From: Maribacter algarum (ex Zhang et al. 2020) | Lineage (GTDB): Bacteria; Bacteroidota; Bacteroidia; Flavobacteriales; Flavobacteriaceae | Direction: 5' to 3' | Length of the DNA: 64,000 nt | Assembly: GCF_005885635.1 (NCBI RefSeq) | Contig: NZ_VATY01000001.1 | Span: 744,001 to 808,000, forward strand | Shown here: positions 8,476-17,867 of the stretch, one piece after another | Position numbering within the stretch: position 1 is the first letter of the stretch | How the letters are laid out: the number at the start of each line of letters is the position of its first letter | Notes under the pieces: model-generated | Told to the model about the DNA's origin: nothing | The model's input: the letters and a program-made list of their open reading frames with translations, nothing else | Database searches by the model: none | Made by a program: the position numbers and the translations under genes

Positions 8476-9105
8476 ATGTTCAGATTTTTAAAATTCTTAT
8501 TTGACAGTCAACCTGCAATTTTAGAAGAAACAGATAGTATGAAGAAATTCTTAATTGTCGGATTGGGCAATATTGGCAGTGAATATTCAGAGACCCGACA
8601 CAATATTGGTTTTAAGGTCCTAGATGCTCTTTCTAGAAAAGAAGAGTTCAACTTTGAAACCGCAAAACTGGGTGACCTTGGAATATTCAAAGCAAAAGGG
8701 CGGAGCATTCTGTGCTTAAAACCTTCCACCTTTATGAATTTAAGTGGGAAAGCACTGAAATATTGGATGGAAAAAGAAAAGGTTCCCTTAGAAAACGTTT
8801 TAGTAATTACGGACGATATCAACTTAAATTTTGGTGTTGTAAGAGTAAAAACGAAAGGTAGCGATGGGGGTCATAATGGGTTAAAAGATATTCAAAACGT
8901 ATTACAAACTACAGTTTACAATAGGTTTCGTTTTGGAGTTGGTGCCGAATTCAGCAAGGGCCGTCAGGTGGACTATGTCTTGGGGGAATGGAATGATGAA
9001 GAGAGGGAGCTATTGAAGGAACGTCTTGATAAGTCCTGTGATATTGTACGTTCCTTCGTTTTATCAGGTGTAAAGAATACGATGAATCAATTTAATGGCA
9101 CTTAA
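8476..9105 (+). CDS. pth: Peptidyl-tRNA hydrolase
   Basis: The enzyme releases tRNA from prematurely dropped peptidyl-tRNA. The core begins MKKFLIVGLGNIGSEYSETRHNIGF with the catalytic His in TRHNIGF; it continues with STFMNLSGKA (substrate-binding Asn) and the DGGHNGLKDI segment. Two starts are plausible: ATG 8476 (209 residues, with a short MFRFLKFLF leader) or ATG 8539 (188 residues, the canonical length). I list the longer form because I recall similar leaders in flavobacterial homologues, but the shorter is equally defensible. The frame stays open further upstream into rplY, but the terminator at 8432-8465 excludes those starts. Confidence 0.93.
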   Translation: MFRFLKFLFDSQPAILEETDSMKKFLIVGLGNIGSEYSETRHNIGFKVLDALSRKEEFNFETAKLGDLGIFKAKGRSILCLKPSTFMNLSGKALKYWMEKEKVPLENVLVITDDINLNFGVVRVKTKGSDGGHNGLKDIQNVLQTTVYNRFRFGVGAEFSKGRQVDYVLGEWNDEERELLKERLDKSCDIVRSFVLSGVKNTMNQFNGT

Positions 9106-9108
9106 TCG

Positions 9109-9789
9109 TCAAAGAGCTCTAAACTCGAAGATGCCTGAGTCTGAAGTATTTCCCTCACTATCTTTTGTTATTACCCTCCAATAATAAACTGTATTTGCAA
9201 CTACCGAAACTTTTGTATCTGTAGCATCAGGTCCTGGCGTGGAAATAGAGGTTTCTGGAGGAGTTTCAGTAGAAAGAAAAAGTTCGAAACCAATAATATC
9301 ATCATCCACATCAGCACCCGACCATCTTAAGACCACATCGTTATTGATATCTTTAAAAGCACTGGCGCCCATTTTTGGCTCTACAATCTCTGCAGGAAAA
9401 GGTGCATAGGTCGTTTCAAATCCGGAATTATAAAAATTCCATGAAGGGCTAGAGGCGGTTTGCAAAACGGCTGAATTTTTAGAAATTACTACCCATGAGT
9501 AAGGTGTACCTTTTGCAATAGGTAGTTTTGCGCTCGTAGTGGTTACTGTAACATCTTGCTTATTTCCATTTTCCAAATTCGTTACGATAAGTTCATAGGT
9601 TTCCGTATTGCTAGAAGCCCCCCACCGAAACTCTACTTGGCTAGTTGTTGCATTAATATCCTCTCCAGTAGTACACTCTGAGTTTTTTTCCGGAAATACA
9701 AGTTGAACGCTTTCCGGTGGCTTAGGTGGTTCTTTCTTCTTACAACCCAGCAGGATTACTGCAACTATAAGTATGGACAAAAATCTCAT
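9109..9789 (-). CDS. Lipoprotein with fibronectin type III-like repeats
   Basis: 226 residues. A signal peptide ends in the lipobox LLGC (Cys16), predicting a lipid-anchored protein, probably in the outer membrane. The mature part has two similar beta-sandwich-like units: residues ~40-120 (VEFRWGASSNTETYELIV to PYSWVVISK) and ~150-226 (VVLRWSGADVDDDIIGFELFLS to VYYWRVITKDSEGNT). These resemble fibronectin III-like repeats. The ATG overlaps the stop of the upstream protease gene by 4 nt (ATGA), so the two are translationally coupled. A role in binding or supporting the protease at the surface is inference. Confidence 0.75.
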   Translation of the reverse strand: MRFLSILIVAVILLGCKKKEPPKPPESVQLVFPEKNSECTTGEDINATTSQVEFRWGASSNTETYELIVTNLENGNKQDVTVTTTSAKLPIAKGTPYSWVVISKNSAVLQTASSPSWNFYNSGFETTYAPFPAEIVEPKMGASAFKDINNDVVLRWSGADVDDDIIGFELFLSTETPPETSISTPGPDATDTKVSVVANTVYYWRVITKDSEGNTSDSGIFEFRAL

Positions 9790-12700
9790 CTTTTGATTAC
9801 TTTGGAAGTTCCCTTTATATTATCTGCTTCAAATTGAATAAAGTACAGGCCAGTGGACAAGGCCGTTAAATCTAATTCTTGTTCAGTTGAATTGACAGCA
9901 TATTCGCTATCAAGAACCAATCTACCATTTGCTGCAAAAATACGAACCTTCACCTCATCAACGGTAGTTCCGAAGAACACCTTTATGAAGTCCCCAAATG
10001 GATTTGGATAAACAAAGGGTTCATCAGAAAACAGGAATTTCTCTTCATAAGTACCTTGGCAAGGTAGATTTGTAGTTACTTTCAAGGTATTCAAACCAGC
10101 TTTAAGATCTAGACTGACTTCTGAACCTTCAACCTGACGAACTACTCCGTTTAAATCTATATTATAAATAGAAGCACCTTCCATTTCCAAATCGACAAAA
10201 CTTCCATCTAGTGAGGCTGTTGATGAAACACTTAAAATTTGCGGTTCTTCAATTACCACATCAAAACATTGTTCTGAAGACACAAGCGTTCCATCTGTCG
10301 CTGTTATACATAAATTGTAGGTTCCGGCAGCCAAATTGTTTAACGTAAGTGAAGGCGTGGTGAAATCATTGGAACTATTTGTGCCGTTGCCTGTAAGAAC
10401 GGCGGTATAATCTAAAGCTGATTGTGCATTAACCACTATTGAACCATCATTGCTACTGCGACATGACTCGCTTCTTGCCTCTATTCTATAATTAGAAGGG
10501 GAAACAACAAGTATCGGACAACCTGATGTATCTACTTGAGTTCCAGCAGGCGTATCTAGGCACAAATCGGGACCATCATCAAAAACCCCGTCATTATCCG
10601 CATCTGGCCTAAATTCCCCTTCAGCACATATTTCAAGAGAAAATTCTTTTAATACTCCTCCATCGGAAGGGGCATTATCTGACACAGTTAAAATCCATTC
10701 ACCAAGGGTAGACTGCCCATTAAAAGAACTTAGTGCGCCGAGGGGTTTCACAGTACCGCTTATAGCAGGATTCTCTTGACATATAAAACCAGTAGCACTA
10801 TCGTCAAAAGTTGCGTTCACATTTCTCGAATCATCACAGGAGTTATTGATAAGAACAACCGTCGTTCCGGAGGGAGAAGTTAATGTAACCACCAAGTCCT
10901 CAAGAAAAGAGTGATCTAGTTCTAGGCGTACATTGATATCCGCAATTGGCAAATCGTCAAAGACCGAAATACTAGAGAATACTTTGGGCGTACCAGCTGC
11001 TGAAATTATTGCAGGTAGGTCAGATGCATCTTTGACTTCACAGCTAAAAGGAATAGTAATAAAACTAAATGGGGCGCCAAAAACTCCTTCTCCACAACTA
11101 TTTTTTGATTTGACTCTCCAATAGTACTCTGTAAAATTTTCGAGATTGGACGGTGTAAATGAATTACTTATCACAGAACCTGTTTCAATAATATCAGTAA
11201 ATGCCTCATCTCTAGCAATTTCAATATCATAGGAAGTAGCCAAATCATCTACCTGCCATTCAAATAGCATCGTCGTAGAAACATCTATTTCATCATCGTC
11301 CGGTGCGGTTAGTAAAACATCGGAAAAGTTGGCGTCGTAGACGTTTAAATTAAAGGTAACTTCTTTTGTCGAGGATGCTGTACTTGCCAATACTCGAATA
11401 GGGTAAGCACCTATCGCTAGGTTTTGAGTATTTGTAAAAGTGACCTCCACTGGGGTGCCGTTTGCAACTGCTGTTTCAGGAAAAATAGTTATATCAACAC
11501 CAGATGGTGGAGTCGCTATACTAAAAGTAGCTTCTTCATTAAAGCCTAAGAATGTCTCATAAGTGAATGGAACGACTAAAATATCCGAAGCACATACCTC
11601 TGGTTCCAACTCTGCAAAATTCATTATTATCTCAGACTCGGTAATTATAAAATTTGATGAATTGACCGCAAAAAAGATATTATCATGCGCCTTTACCATA
11701 ATACGTGCTGCCGCTGCTGGACTTGCAGGAATCTGGACAATGTGACTGCCATCATTTGGAACATCTTCCGCCAGTAATGTTGGGAATGTAGCTCCTCCAT
11801 CCGTGGAGAGAAAAATATCCACCGTCTGCGCATTGATAGGAGCCTTTTCTGTATTTGCAACATCCCATGTAATTTCCTCCGTGTCTCCTGTACTTAATTC
11901 TATATTCGAGGACTGTGAGGTTACGATAAAAGGTCCTGCACTGTTATCAACAAATACATTTACCAAATCAGAGGCCACTTGGCCACCACCCAAAGCGTTA
12001 TCTCTTACCGTAAGTGCAAAATTCAACTCTCTCTCTATGTTTGATACCGTTTCCCATTCCGAGTCAATGGTTGGGTTAGTCTCTGTCAATTGACCACTCA
12101 GAACACGAGTTAATCTTGGGAAATAACGTTCTGGATTTGTTGACGGCTTTACAGACCGGAAATTACTTCCTTCTTGGTTGTTTGGACCGAAGGCTGACTG
12201 TGGGACTTCACCATCATCAATTTGCTCCCATGTATAGGTTAAAATATCACTAGTATCAGTATCAGTGGCATCCCCACTTAAAACAAAAGGTGTAGAAATA
12301 GGGATAGTGAATGCTCCTGTAGGTGTGACCACCGGTGGACTATTTGTTAAACTAATAGTTTCACCACAACTAATAGAACCTAAATAATCTGTAATCTCAA
12401 CAATACTAATGTAATGAAAGTAATCATCACCATTTAAGGCCACATTATTTATACCCGTAATTCCTGCATACCCCATAATCGTAGTTCCTGAACCTGGTTC
12501 AATCTGAGATAGTGAATCTTCGTCTTGAAAAGACCAGGTATGTCTCGCACTAAATTGATGTCCTATCTCGTGCGCTATAATATCCAAGTCAAAGAGGTCT
12601 CCAATTGGGTCAGGAGTCGCTCCATAGGCACTACCTTTTCTATTGTCAACGCATACCGCACCTAAAAAACCAGAATTACCATCAACACCATTATCTATTT

Positions 12701-13571
12701 TATGGAATAAAATACCCAAATCATAGTTTGCTTCCCCTATTGTAGTGGTGAGTTCATTCTGCACTTTCGAGCTCAGACTACCACTATATGGATCTTCCTC
12801 AGCATCTGTGAAAATTACCTGATCAGTATTGGCAACTAGTTCAAATCGAATCGCCAAATCCGTTTCATAAACTTCATTAACTCTGGTAACCGTGGCATTA
12901 ATGGCTGCAAGAGCATCGGCTACCGTGCCACCGTGATATTCGGTATATTCACCCGAAGCTGATACTGCTAGTCGAAATTTACGCAATGACTGACCTGTGA
13001 CCGGTTGCTTGAAAGTTGATAGATTACTAGTCTTAGATAATTTTGCTTCCGTCGAACACCACAATTCATCAGTCAAAGATGGATTTGAATCCCTATCGTA
13101 AATCACATACTTTCCATTTGCGTCTTTTTGCATAAAAGTTGAACCCCTTTTATCCGAATGAACAATCATACTTTGCACACCGTTGTGCGAAACACTAAAT
13201 CGAATCTTGTCCTTAGCTTCATTTAATGTATGACCAGCATAAGATTTGATACTAGGGTATTTCTTCGAGAGTTCGGGAGATAAAACAGGTTGTTCACTTA
13301 CTCGAAAAGCAATGAATTCTCCATTCTCATTAGGAAAATAGACTATTTTGGCGGTGCCTTTCGAAACAGAAACATCCTTCAGTTCTTTTCTAAACATTTG
13401 CTCATCAAATGAAAAGATTTGACCTTTTTGGACATTAAAACGATCTGAAAAACTCTGGTCCAATACTCCTTTCGTAACATCTTGCTGCCAATACCCAGTT
13501 TGAGCAGAACCGTAAAAGGAAAGAAATGCTATGGTAATTGAAAAAACAAGACGTAATTTTGTTATCATCAA
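9786..13571 (-). CDS. Secreted reprolysin-like zinc metalloprotease with T9SS sorting domain
   Basis: 1261 residues. A Sec signal peptide (residues ~1-23, ending GSA-QTG) is followed by a propeptide-like region. The metzincin catalytic domain has HEIGHQFSARH (His334, Glu335, His338, His344) and the Met-turn IMGYAG near residue 366. Downstream are Ig-like and fibronectin III-like repeats, a proprotein-convertase P-like domain (~860-985, ending EFSLEIC), a short calcium-binding DADNDGVFDDGPDLC segment, and a C-terminal type IX secretion sorting domain (last ~75 residues, YPNPFGDFIKV to TSKVIKR). It should be exported through the outer membrane by T9SS as an extracellular or surface protease. 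It is followed by a lipoprotein gene overlapping by 4 nt. Substrate is unknown. Confidence 0.92.
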   Translation of the reverse strand: MMITKLRLVFSITIAFLSFYGSAQTGYWQQDVTKGVLDQSFSDRFNVQKGQIFSFDEQMFRKELKDVSVSKGTAKIVYFPNENGEFIAFRVSEQPVLSPELSKKYPSIKSYAGHTLNEAKDKIRFSVSHNGVQSMIVHSDKRGSTFMQKDANGKYVIYDRDSNPSLTDELWCSTEAKLSKTSNLSTFKQPVTGQSLRKFRLAVSASGEYTEYHGGTVADALAAINATVTRVNEVYETDLAIRFELVANTDQVIFTDAEEDPYSGSLSSKVQNELTTTIGEANYDLGILFHKIDNGVDGNSGFLGAVCVDNRKGSAYGATPDPIGDLFDLDIIAHEIGHQFSARHTWSFQDEDSLSQIEPGSGTTIMGYAGITGINNVALNGDDYFHYISIVEITDYLGSISCGETISLTNSPPVVTPTGAFTIPISTPFVLSGDATDTDTSDILTYTWEQIDDGEVPQSAFGPNNQEGSNFRSVKPSTNPERYFPRLTRVLSGQLTETNPTIDSEWETVSNIERELNFALTVRDNALGGGQVASDLVNVFVDNSAGPFIVTSQSSNIELSTGDTEEITWDVANTEKAPINAQTVDIFLSTDGGATFPTLLAEDVPNDGSHIVQIPASPAAAARIMVKAHDNIFFAVNSSNFIITESEIIMNFAELEPEVCASDILVVPFTYETFLGFNEEATFSIATPPSGVDITIFPETAVANGTPVEVTFTNTQNLAIGAYPIRVLASTASSTKEVTFNLNVYDANFSDVLLTAPDDDEIDVSTTMLFEWQVDDLATSYDIEIARDEAFTDIIETGSVISNSFTPSNLENFTEYYWRVKSKNSCGEGVFGAPFSFITIPFSCEVKDASDLPAIISAAGTPKVFSSISVFDDLPIADINVRLELDHSFLEDLVVTLTSPSGTTVVLINNSCDDSRNVNATFDDSATGFICQENPAISGTVKPLGALSSFNGQSTLGEWILTVSDNAPSDGGVLKEFSLEICAEGEFRPDADNDGVFDDGPDLCLDTPAGTQVDTSGCPILVVSPSNYRIEARSESCRSSNDGSIVVNAQSALDYTAVLTGNGTNSSNDFTTPSLTLNNLAAGTYNLCITATDGTLVSSEQCFDVVIEEPQILSVSSTASLDGSFVDLEMEGASIYNIDLNGVVRQVEGSEVSLDLKAGLNTLKVTTNLPCQGTYEEKFLFSDEPFVYPNPFGDFIKVFFGTTVDEVKVRIFAANGRLVLDSEYAVNSTEQELDLTALSTGLYFIQFEADNIKGTSKVIKR

Positions 13572-13588
13572 TGGGGATTTTCCAAACT

Positions 13589-13596
13589 CAAATATA
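13589..13596 (-). promoter_or_regulatory. Predicted -7 element for the metalloprotease operon
   Basis: On the minus strand this reads TATATTTG, an exact TAnnTTTG box, 18 bp before the protease ATG. No clear -33 TTG is seen at 20-bp spacing. The region also lies between the divergent protease and ribF genes. Confidence 0.45.
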
Positions 13597-13619
13597 AGCC
13601 TTTTTATCTTCTATATTTA

Positions 13620-14549
13620 GTGGTAACTGTTCAAAGCATCAAGGAATACGACCAAAAACACTCGACTGTCATTACCATTGGCACTTTTGATGGTGTTCAT
13701 ATCGGCCATCGAAAAATACTCGAACGTTTGATAAAAGGCGCAAGCGTTTCAGAATTTAAATCGATGGTACTTACTTTTTTCCCTCATCCAAGAATGGTAC
13801 TCCAAAAAGACTCGAACATCAAATTGATAAATACTATTGAGGAGAAGACGAAAATTCTTAAAAACCTAGGATTAGATTATTTGATAATTCACCCATTCAC
13901 CTCAGATTTTTCTAGACTTTCAGCTACCGAATTTGTTCGGGATTTACTTGTAAACAAACTACAAACCAAAAAAATAATTATAGGTTATGATCATCGTTTT
14001 GGTCGAAACCGCACGGCCAACATTACAGACTTAATAACTTTCGGAAGTACTTTCGATTTTGAAGTTGAAGAAATTTCGGCTCAAGAAATAGACGATGTAT
14101 CCGTCAGCTCAACCAAAATTCGCAAAGCACTTGAGGAAGGTAATATTCAAACCGCCAATGCATATTTGGGCTATAAATATATGCTCACGGGAACGGTGAA
14201 AAGAGGAAAAGGCTTAGGTAGGAAATTGAATTTTCCAACAGCCAATTTGCATATTGCCGAGGACTATAAATTAATTCCGAAAAACGGTGTTTATGTTGTA
14301 CAATGCAAAATGAATGACTCTATAGTCTCGGGAATGATGAATATTGGATTTAACCCTACTGTTGATGGAACCGAACAAACAGTGGAAATACATTTCTTCG
14401 ATTTGGACAAAGACCTTTATGGACAAAAATTGCAAATTGATATCATCGAACGTATTCGCGATGAACACAAATTTGAGTCTGTTGATGCGCTCAAAGTGCA
14501 GCTTTTGAAAGACAAAGAAACATCTCTTTCCATACTAGCAAAGTTATGA
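13620..14549 (+). CDS. ribF: Bifunctional riboflavin kinase/FAD synthetase
   Basis: 309 residues. It converts riboflavin to FMN and then FAD. The N-terminal FAD synthetase domain has the nucleotidyltransferase motif TIGTFDGVHIGH (residues ~20-31) and GYDHRFGRNR. The C-terminal flavokinase domain starts near residue 183, with GTVKRGKGLGRKLNFPTANL. Length is typical. The predicted start is GTG at 13620 (MVTVQSIKEYDQKHS); no in-frame ATG lies before the conserved TIGTFDG motif. It is divergent from the protease gene, and its stop overlaps the start of the HTTM gene by 4 nt. Confidence 0.96.
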   Translation: MVTVQSIKEYDQKHSTVITIGTFDGVHIGHRKILERLIKGASVSEFKSMVLTFFPHPRMVLQKDSNIKLINTIEEKTKILKNLGLDYLIIHPFTSDFSRLSATEFVRDLLVNKLQTKKIIIGYDHRFGRNRTANITDLITFGSTFDFEVEEISAQEIDDVSVSSTKIRKALEEGNIQTANAYLGYKYMLTGTVKRGKGLGRKLNFPTANLHIAEDYKLIPKNGVYVVQCKMNDSIVSGMMNIGFNPTVDGTEQTVEIHFFDLDKDLYGQKLQIDIIERIRDEHKFESVDALKVQLLKDKETSLSILAKL

Positions 14550-15883
14550 ACGCCTTGAGTCAGTTGCTGTTTACTAAAATTGACAATTCTTCTTTACTCA
14601 TTTTCCGTATTTTCTTTGGAATTCTAGTTTCGCTTGAATGTTACGGCGCGATTCTCACGGGTTGGGTTCGAGACACTTTAGTCGATCCCCAATTTACCTT
14701 TAACTTTATAGGTTTTGATTGGTTACAACCGCTTCCTGGATATGGTATGTATATCTACTTTTTCGTTATGGGAACACTTGGTGTGTGCATAGCGCTAGGC
14801 TACAAATATCGATTTAGCATTATTTCATTCACTATACTTTGGACGGGTGTTTACCTAATGCAAAAATCATCCTATAACAATCACTATTATTTGCTGATTT
14901 TAATATCGGGCATTATGTGTTTCTTTCGTGCAAATGCTGGATATTCCTTGGATGCAAAAAAGAATCCATCCATACGCACAGAACATATGTTTGGCTATGT
15001 GAAATGGGCAATTGTACTGCAACTTTTCATTGTGTATACCTACGCATCGGTAGCGAAGTTGTATGGAGACTGGTTGGATTTCGGAATTATAAAAATCTTG
15101 ATGTCAAATAAGGCGGATTACTATATTATCGGAGACCTGTTACAGCAGCCTTGGATTCATAAAATTATAGGCGTGGGTGGTATTTTGTTCGACTTATTAA
15201 TAGTGCCTGCCTTGCTTTGGAAGCCCTCCCGAAAATTTGCATTTTTTGCATCTATCTTCTTCCATCTTTTCAATTCCATTGTCTTTCAAATAGGGATATT
15301 CCCTTATTTATCCCTTGCATTCATAGTTTTCTTTTTTGAGGCTAAAACCATTCGAAATATCTTTTTCAAAAAGAAAACGCTTTACTCCGGAAATACTATA
15401 GAAATACCTTCCTTTAAAAACACAGCATTGCTTCTGGGAAGTATATATTTCATCATTCAATTGGTCTTGCCCATACGGCACTATTTTATAAAAGACGATG
15501 TTTTATGGACGGAAGAGGGGCATCGTATGAGCTGGCGAATGATGCTACGAAGTAGAACAGGAACAATTACATTCAATGTAGTTAACGAAGAAACCAAAGC
15601 TACCTCCTTTGTGAATCTTGATGATTATCTGAGCAAAAAGCAAAAAAGAAGAATCGCAGCTTACCCTGATTTTATTTGGCAGTTTGCCCAACGCTTAAAA
15701 AAGGAATATGCCAAAAAAGGGGAAGTTGTTTCCGTATTCGCCTTAAACTCCAAAGTAAGCATTAACGGAAAACCCTACCGCGCTTTTATCGACCCAAAAG
15801 TTGATTTAGCCAATGAGTCTTGGAATCATTTTGGACATCACGAATGGATATTGCCTTCTGATAAAATTAGTTCTTCAAAATAG
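14546..15883 (+). CDS. HTTM-domain membrane protein (vitamin K gamma-carboxylase-like)
   Basis: 445 residues with several transmembrane helices in the first ~330 (for example ~50-70, 80-100, 165-180, 245-265, 285-305), then a soluble C-terminal part rich in Lys and Arg. The LQKSSYNNHYYLLIL-like segment (from about residue 111) and the pattern of helices match HTTM-domain proteins, which are homologous to vitamin K-dependent gamma-carboxylase. The bacterial members are widespread in marine flavobacteria and their substrate is generally unknown. The ATG overlaps the ribF stop (ATGA), so expression is coupled to flavin cofactor synthesis genes; whether this means flavin dependence is speculation. 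Confidence 0.8.
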   Translation: MNALSQLLFTKIDNSSLLIFRIFFGILVSLECYGAILTGWVRDTLVDPQFTFNFIGFDWLQPLPGYGMYIYFFVMGTLGVCIALGYKYRFSIISFTILWTGVYLMQKSSYNNHYYLLILISGIMCFFRANAGYSLDAKKNPSIRTEHMFGYVKWAIVLQLFIVYTYASVAKLYGDWLDFGIIKILMSNKADYYIIGDLLQQPWIHKIIGVGGILFDLLIVPALLWKPSRKFAFFASIFFHLFNSIVFQIGIFPYLSLAFIVFFFEAKTIRNIFFKKKTLYSGNTIEIPSFKNTALLLGSIYFIIQLVLPIRHYFIKDDVLWTEEGHRMSWRMMLRSRTGTITFNVVNEETKATSFVNLDDYLSKKQKRRIAAYPDFIWQFAQRLKKEYAKKGEVVSVFALNSKVSINGKPYRAFIDPKVDLANESWNHFGHHEWILPSDKISSSK

Positions 15884-15949
15884 TTACCAACATGATTAGG
15901 CTTAGATTAAAGAACGTGATAAACTCAAAATTAAACAAAACTTAGGCAA

Positions 15950-17659
15950 CTAATTATCACAATCGTTTGTTACGAAAGTAGATCCAGGTGCTGTAATAAT
16001 CGATTCTACATATTCAGGTAAATCAGCCTCAATACAAATATTTCGACCTCGATAAGCATAACTGGAAATAACAAATTTTTCCAATTTATCGTTTGCACCA
16101 TTTTTTAAATCTATAAATTTAAAGTCCGAATACGAGGTCTCTAACCAAATTTTGCGGAGATTCGCATTATTCACTAAACTAAGTACCGGCATGTCAGTTC
16201 GAAGTAGTAAATGAAATTCTTCTAAGGATGGTATATTTGCTAATACGTTATCAATATCCGAAAACGTGACCCAATTAAATTTCAAAACCTTAAGATTAGG
16301 GTTGTTACTTAAATCTAAGTTGTTTACATAAGTTTCGCAACCTCCACTACTTGGACCTCCACCGTTAATTCGTAACTCTTCTAATTGAATATTTTTTTTC
16401 AAACTAAATTCATCGACTACTTCGATACAATTAAAGCTAATTTTCTTTAAATTAATATCACTTAACAAGTCAAAAAAGTTAGTTCCCGACAGGGGGTGGT
16501 GGATAATAGTAAGAGATTCAAGGGAAACGAAATCCTGAAGCCCTGTGAAATCTTCAATAGGGAGACTAATTTCAGAAGCATAAGGCTCACCATCTAAATA
16601 TTCTAAATAATGAAATTGTTTTAAAGTAAGTTCTAACAGATTCTCAATATTTGCAGTCAACACATAATCATCAATAACATAATCATAACCGAGTAAAATA
16701 AGAATTTTTTCAAAGTTATCATCTGGCACGTAGGTTTTTAAAGTCGAATCTAATTGCCTTTGCGAGCAACCATTAACATCTACTTCTTCTCCAGATGTAG
16801 TTTCCGGGCATTGATCATCAGCATCCATTACACCATCACCGTCGGTGTCTATCTGACTATCTGAGCAACCTAATGCATTAACACTTTCTCCTGTAGGTGT
16901 GTCAGCACATTCATCTAAATCATCGGTCACCCCATCTACGTCAGTATCTTTTTGACTGTCGGAGCAGCCCGTAACATCTACTGCTTCTCCAGATGTAGTT
17001 TCTGAACATTCATCATTCGCATCCATAACACCATCACCGTCGCTATCAATTTGACTATCGGAACAACCTAAAGCATTCACACTTTCTCCTATTGGTGTGT
17101 CTGCACATTCGTCTATATTATCGGTCACTCCATCCTCATCACTATCCTTTTGACTGTCCGAACAACCATCTTCATCTACTGTTTCATCCGTTGGCGTATT
17201 TTCACAGGTATCTAAATCGTCCGTCACTCCGTCCTCATCAGTATCTTTTTGACTATCTGAACAACCATTGGCGTTAACAGATTCACCTTGTGGAGTATTT
17301 TCACATTGGTCTATATCATCTGAAACCCCGTCTTTGTCGCTGTCAAGCTTCTCAAAAATGGCAGTAAGCTGTTTATGAGTGTCCATTGTCAATGTAATAC
17401 TTTTTGATGATGATTTCGAAGCACCATCCCAAGTACTAAAAACAAAGCCTTCATTTGCAGTAGCAATAACTTCAACATCTGTATCAGAAGGAAAATTTCC
17501 ATCTATTGGAGTAACTTTTCCGCCTTCTTGAGGTTGGATTGAAGTCGTTAGGTCAAAATTTACTACTTCATCTTTATTTGAACAGGAACCAGCAATTACA
17601 AATAAAATGAAAGCTGCAAAAATTGGTTTAATAATCCTAATCAATGGAATTACAAACAT
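15950..17659 (-). CDS. Lipoprotein with thrombospondin type 3 repeats and LRR-like C-terminus
   Basis: 569 residues. The signal peptide ends in a lipobox (VIAGSC, Cys26). Residues ~35-105 resemble a divergent InlB B-repeat/bacterial Ig-like module (EGGKVTP to FVFSTWDGAS to LTAIFEK). Residues 106-303 are six 33-residue thrombospondin type 3-like repeats of the form D-x-D-x-D-G-V-x-D-x2-D-x-C, with a second Cys in NGCSDSQ; these bind calcium in known families. The C-terminal ~260 residues look like irregular leucine-rich repeats (LKVLKFNWV, LEEFHLLL, LRKIWLE). It is probably a surface-exposed lipoprotein for adhesion or ligand binding. No T9SS sorting domain is evident. Transcribed convergently with the HTTM gene. 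Confidence 0.78.
   Translation of the reverse strand: MFVIPLIRIIKPIFAAFILFVIAGSCSNKDEVVNFDLTTSIQPQEGGKVTPIDGNFPSDTDVEVIATANEGFVFSTWDGASKSSSKSITLTMDTHKQLTAIFEKLDSDKDGVSDDIDQCENTPQGESVNANGCSDSQKDTDEDGVTDDLDTCENTPTDETVDEDGCSDSQKDSDEDGVTDNIDECADTPIGESVNALGCSDSQIDSDGDGVMDANDECSETTSGEAVDVTGCSDSQKDTDVDGVTDDLDECADTPTGESVNALGCSDSQIDTDGDGVMDADDQCPETTSGEEVDVNGCSQRQLDSTLKTYVPDDNFEKILILLGYDYVIDDYVLTANIENLLELTLKQFHYLEYLDGEPYASEISLPIEDFTGLQDFVSLESLTIIHHPLSGTNFFDLLSDINLKKISFNCIEVVDEFSLKKNIQLEELRINGGGPSSGGCETYVNNLDLSNNPNLKVLKFNWVTFSDIDNVLANIPSLEEFHLLLRTDMPVLSLVNNANLRKIWLETSYSDFKFIDLKNGANDKLEKFVISSYAYRGRNICIEADLPEYVESIITAPGSTFVTNDCDN
16751..17344 (-). repeat. Six 99-bp tandem repeats encoding thrombospondin type 3 units
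   Basis: Six consecutive 33-codon units fill this 594-bp block. Units 3-4 and 5-6 form a second-order repeat of 66 codons: units 3 and 5 share DECADTP-GESVNALGCSDSQI, and units 4 and 6 share the DGVMDA and ETTSGE segments. This implies a recent duplication of a two-unit block. Confidence 0.9.
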
Positions 17660-17816
17660 GATGAAAAACTTAGATTACTAGAAGATTCTATAGTAAAAGT
17701 ATTTTAAATAAAAGATATATATTCTTTAATCAACAACTTTTACCAAAATTTATACCTAAAATATAATGATTCATCTTTAAAAATAGCGCTTTAAGATTCA
17801 TCGGAAGATTATAAAA

Positions 17817-17847
17817 TTGATTCGTTAGTCAATTAAAAGTAACTTTG
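17817..17847 (+). promoter_or_regulatory. Promoter of serS
   Basis: TTG (17817-17819) is separated by 20 nt from TAACTTTG (17840-17847), matching the Bacteroidota consensus TTG-N(17-23)-TAnnTTTG. The serS ATG is 20 bp downstream of the -7 box. Confidence 0.75.
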
Positions 17848-17867
17848 TATTTCAAACAGAAATTATA

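Noticed and set aside
16751-17344. Possible CRISPR array
   Set aside because: The units are 99-bp coding repeats without unique spacers and encode calcium-binding thrombospondin-type motifs.
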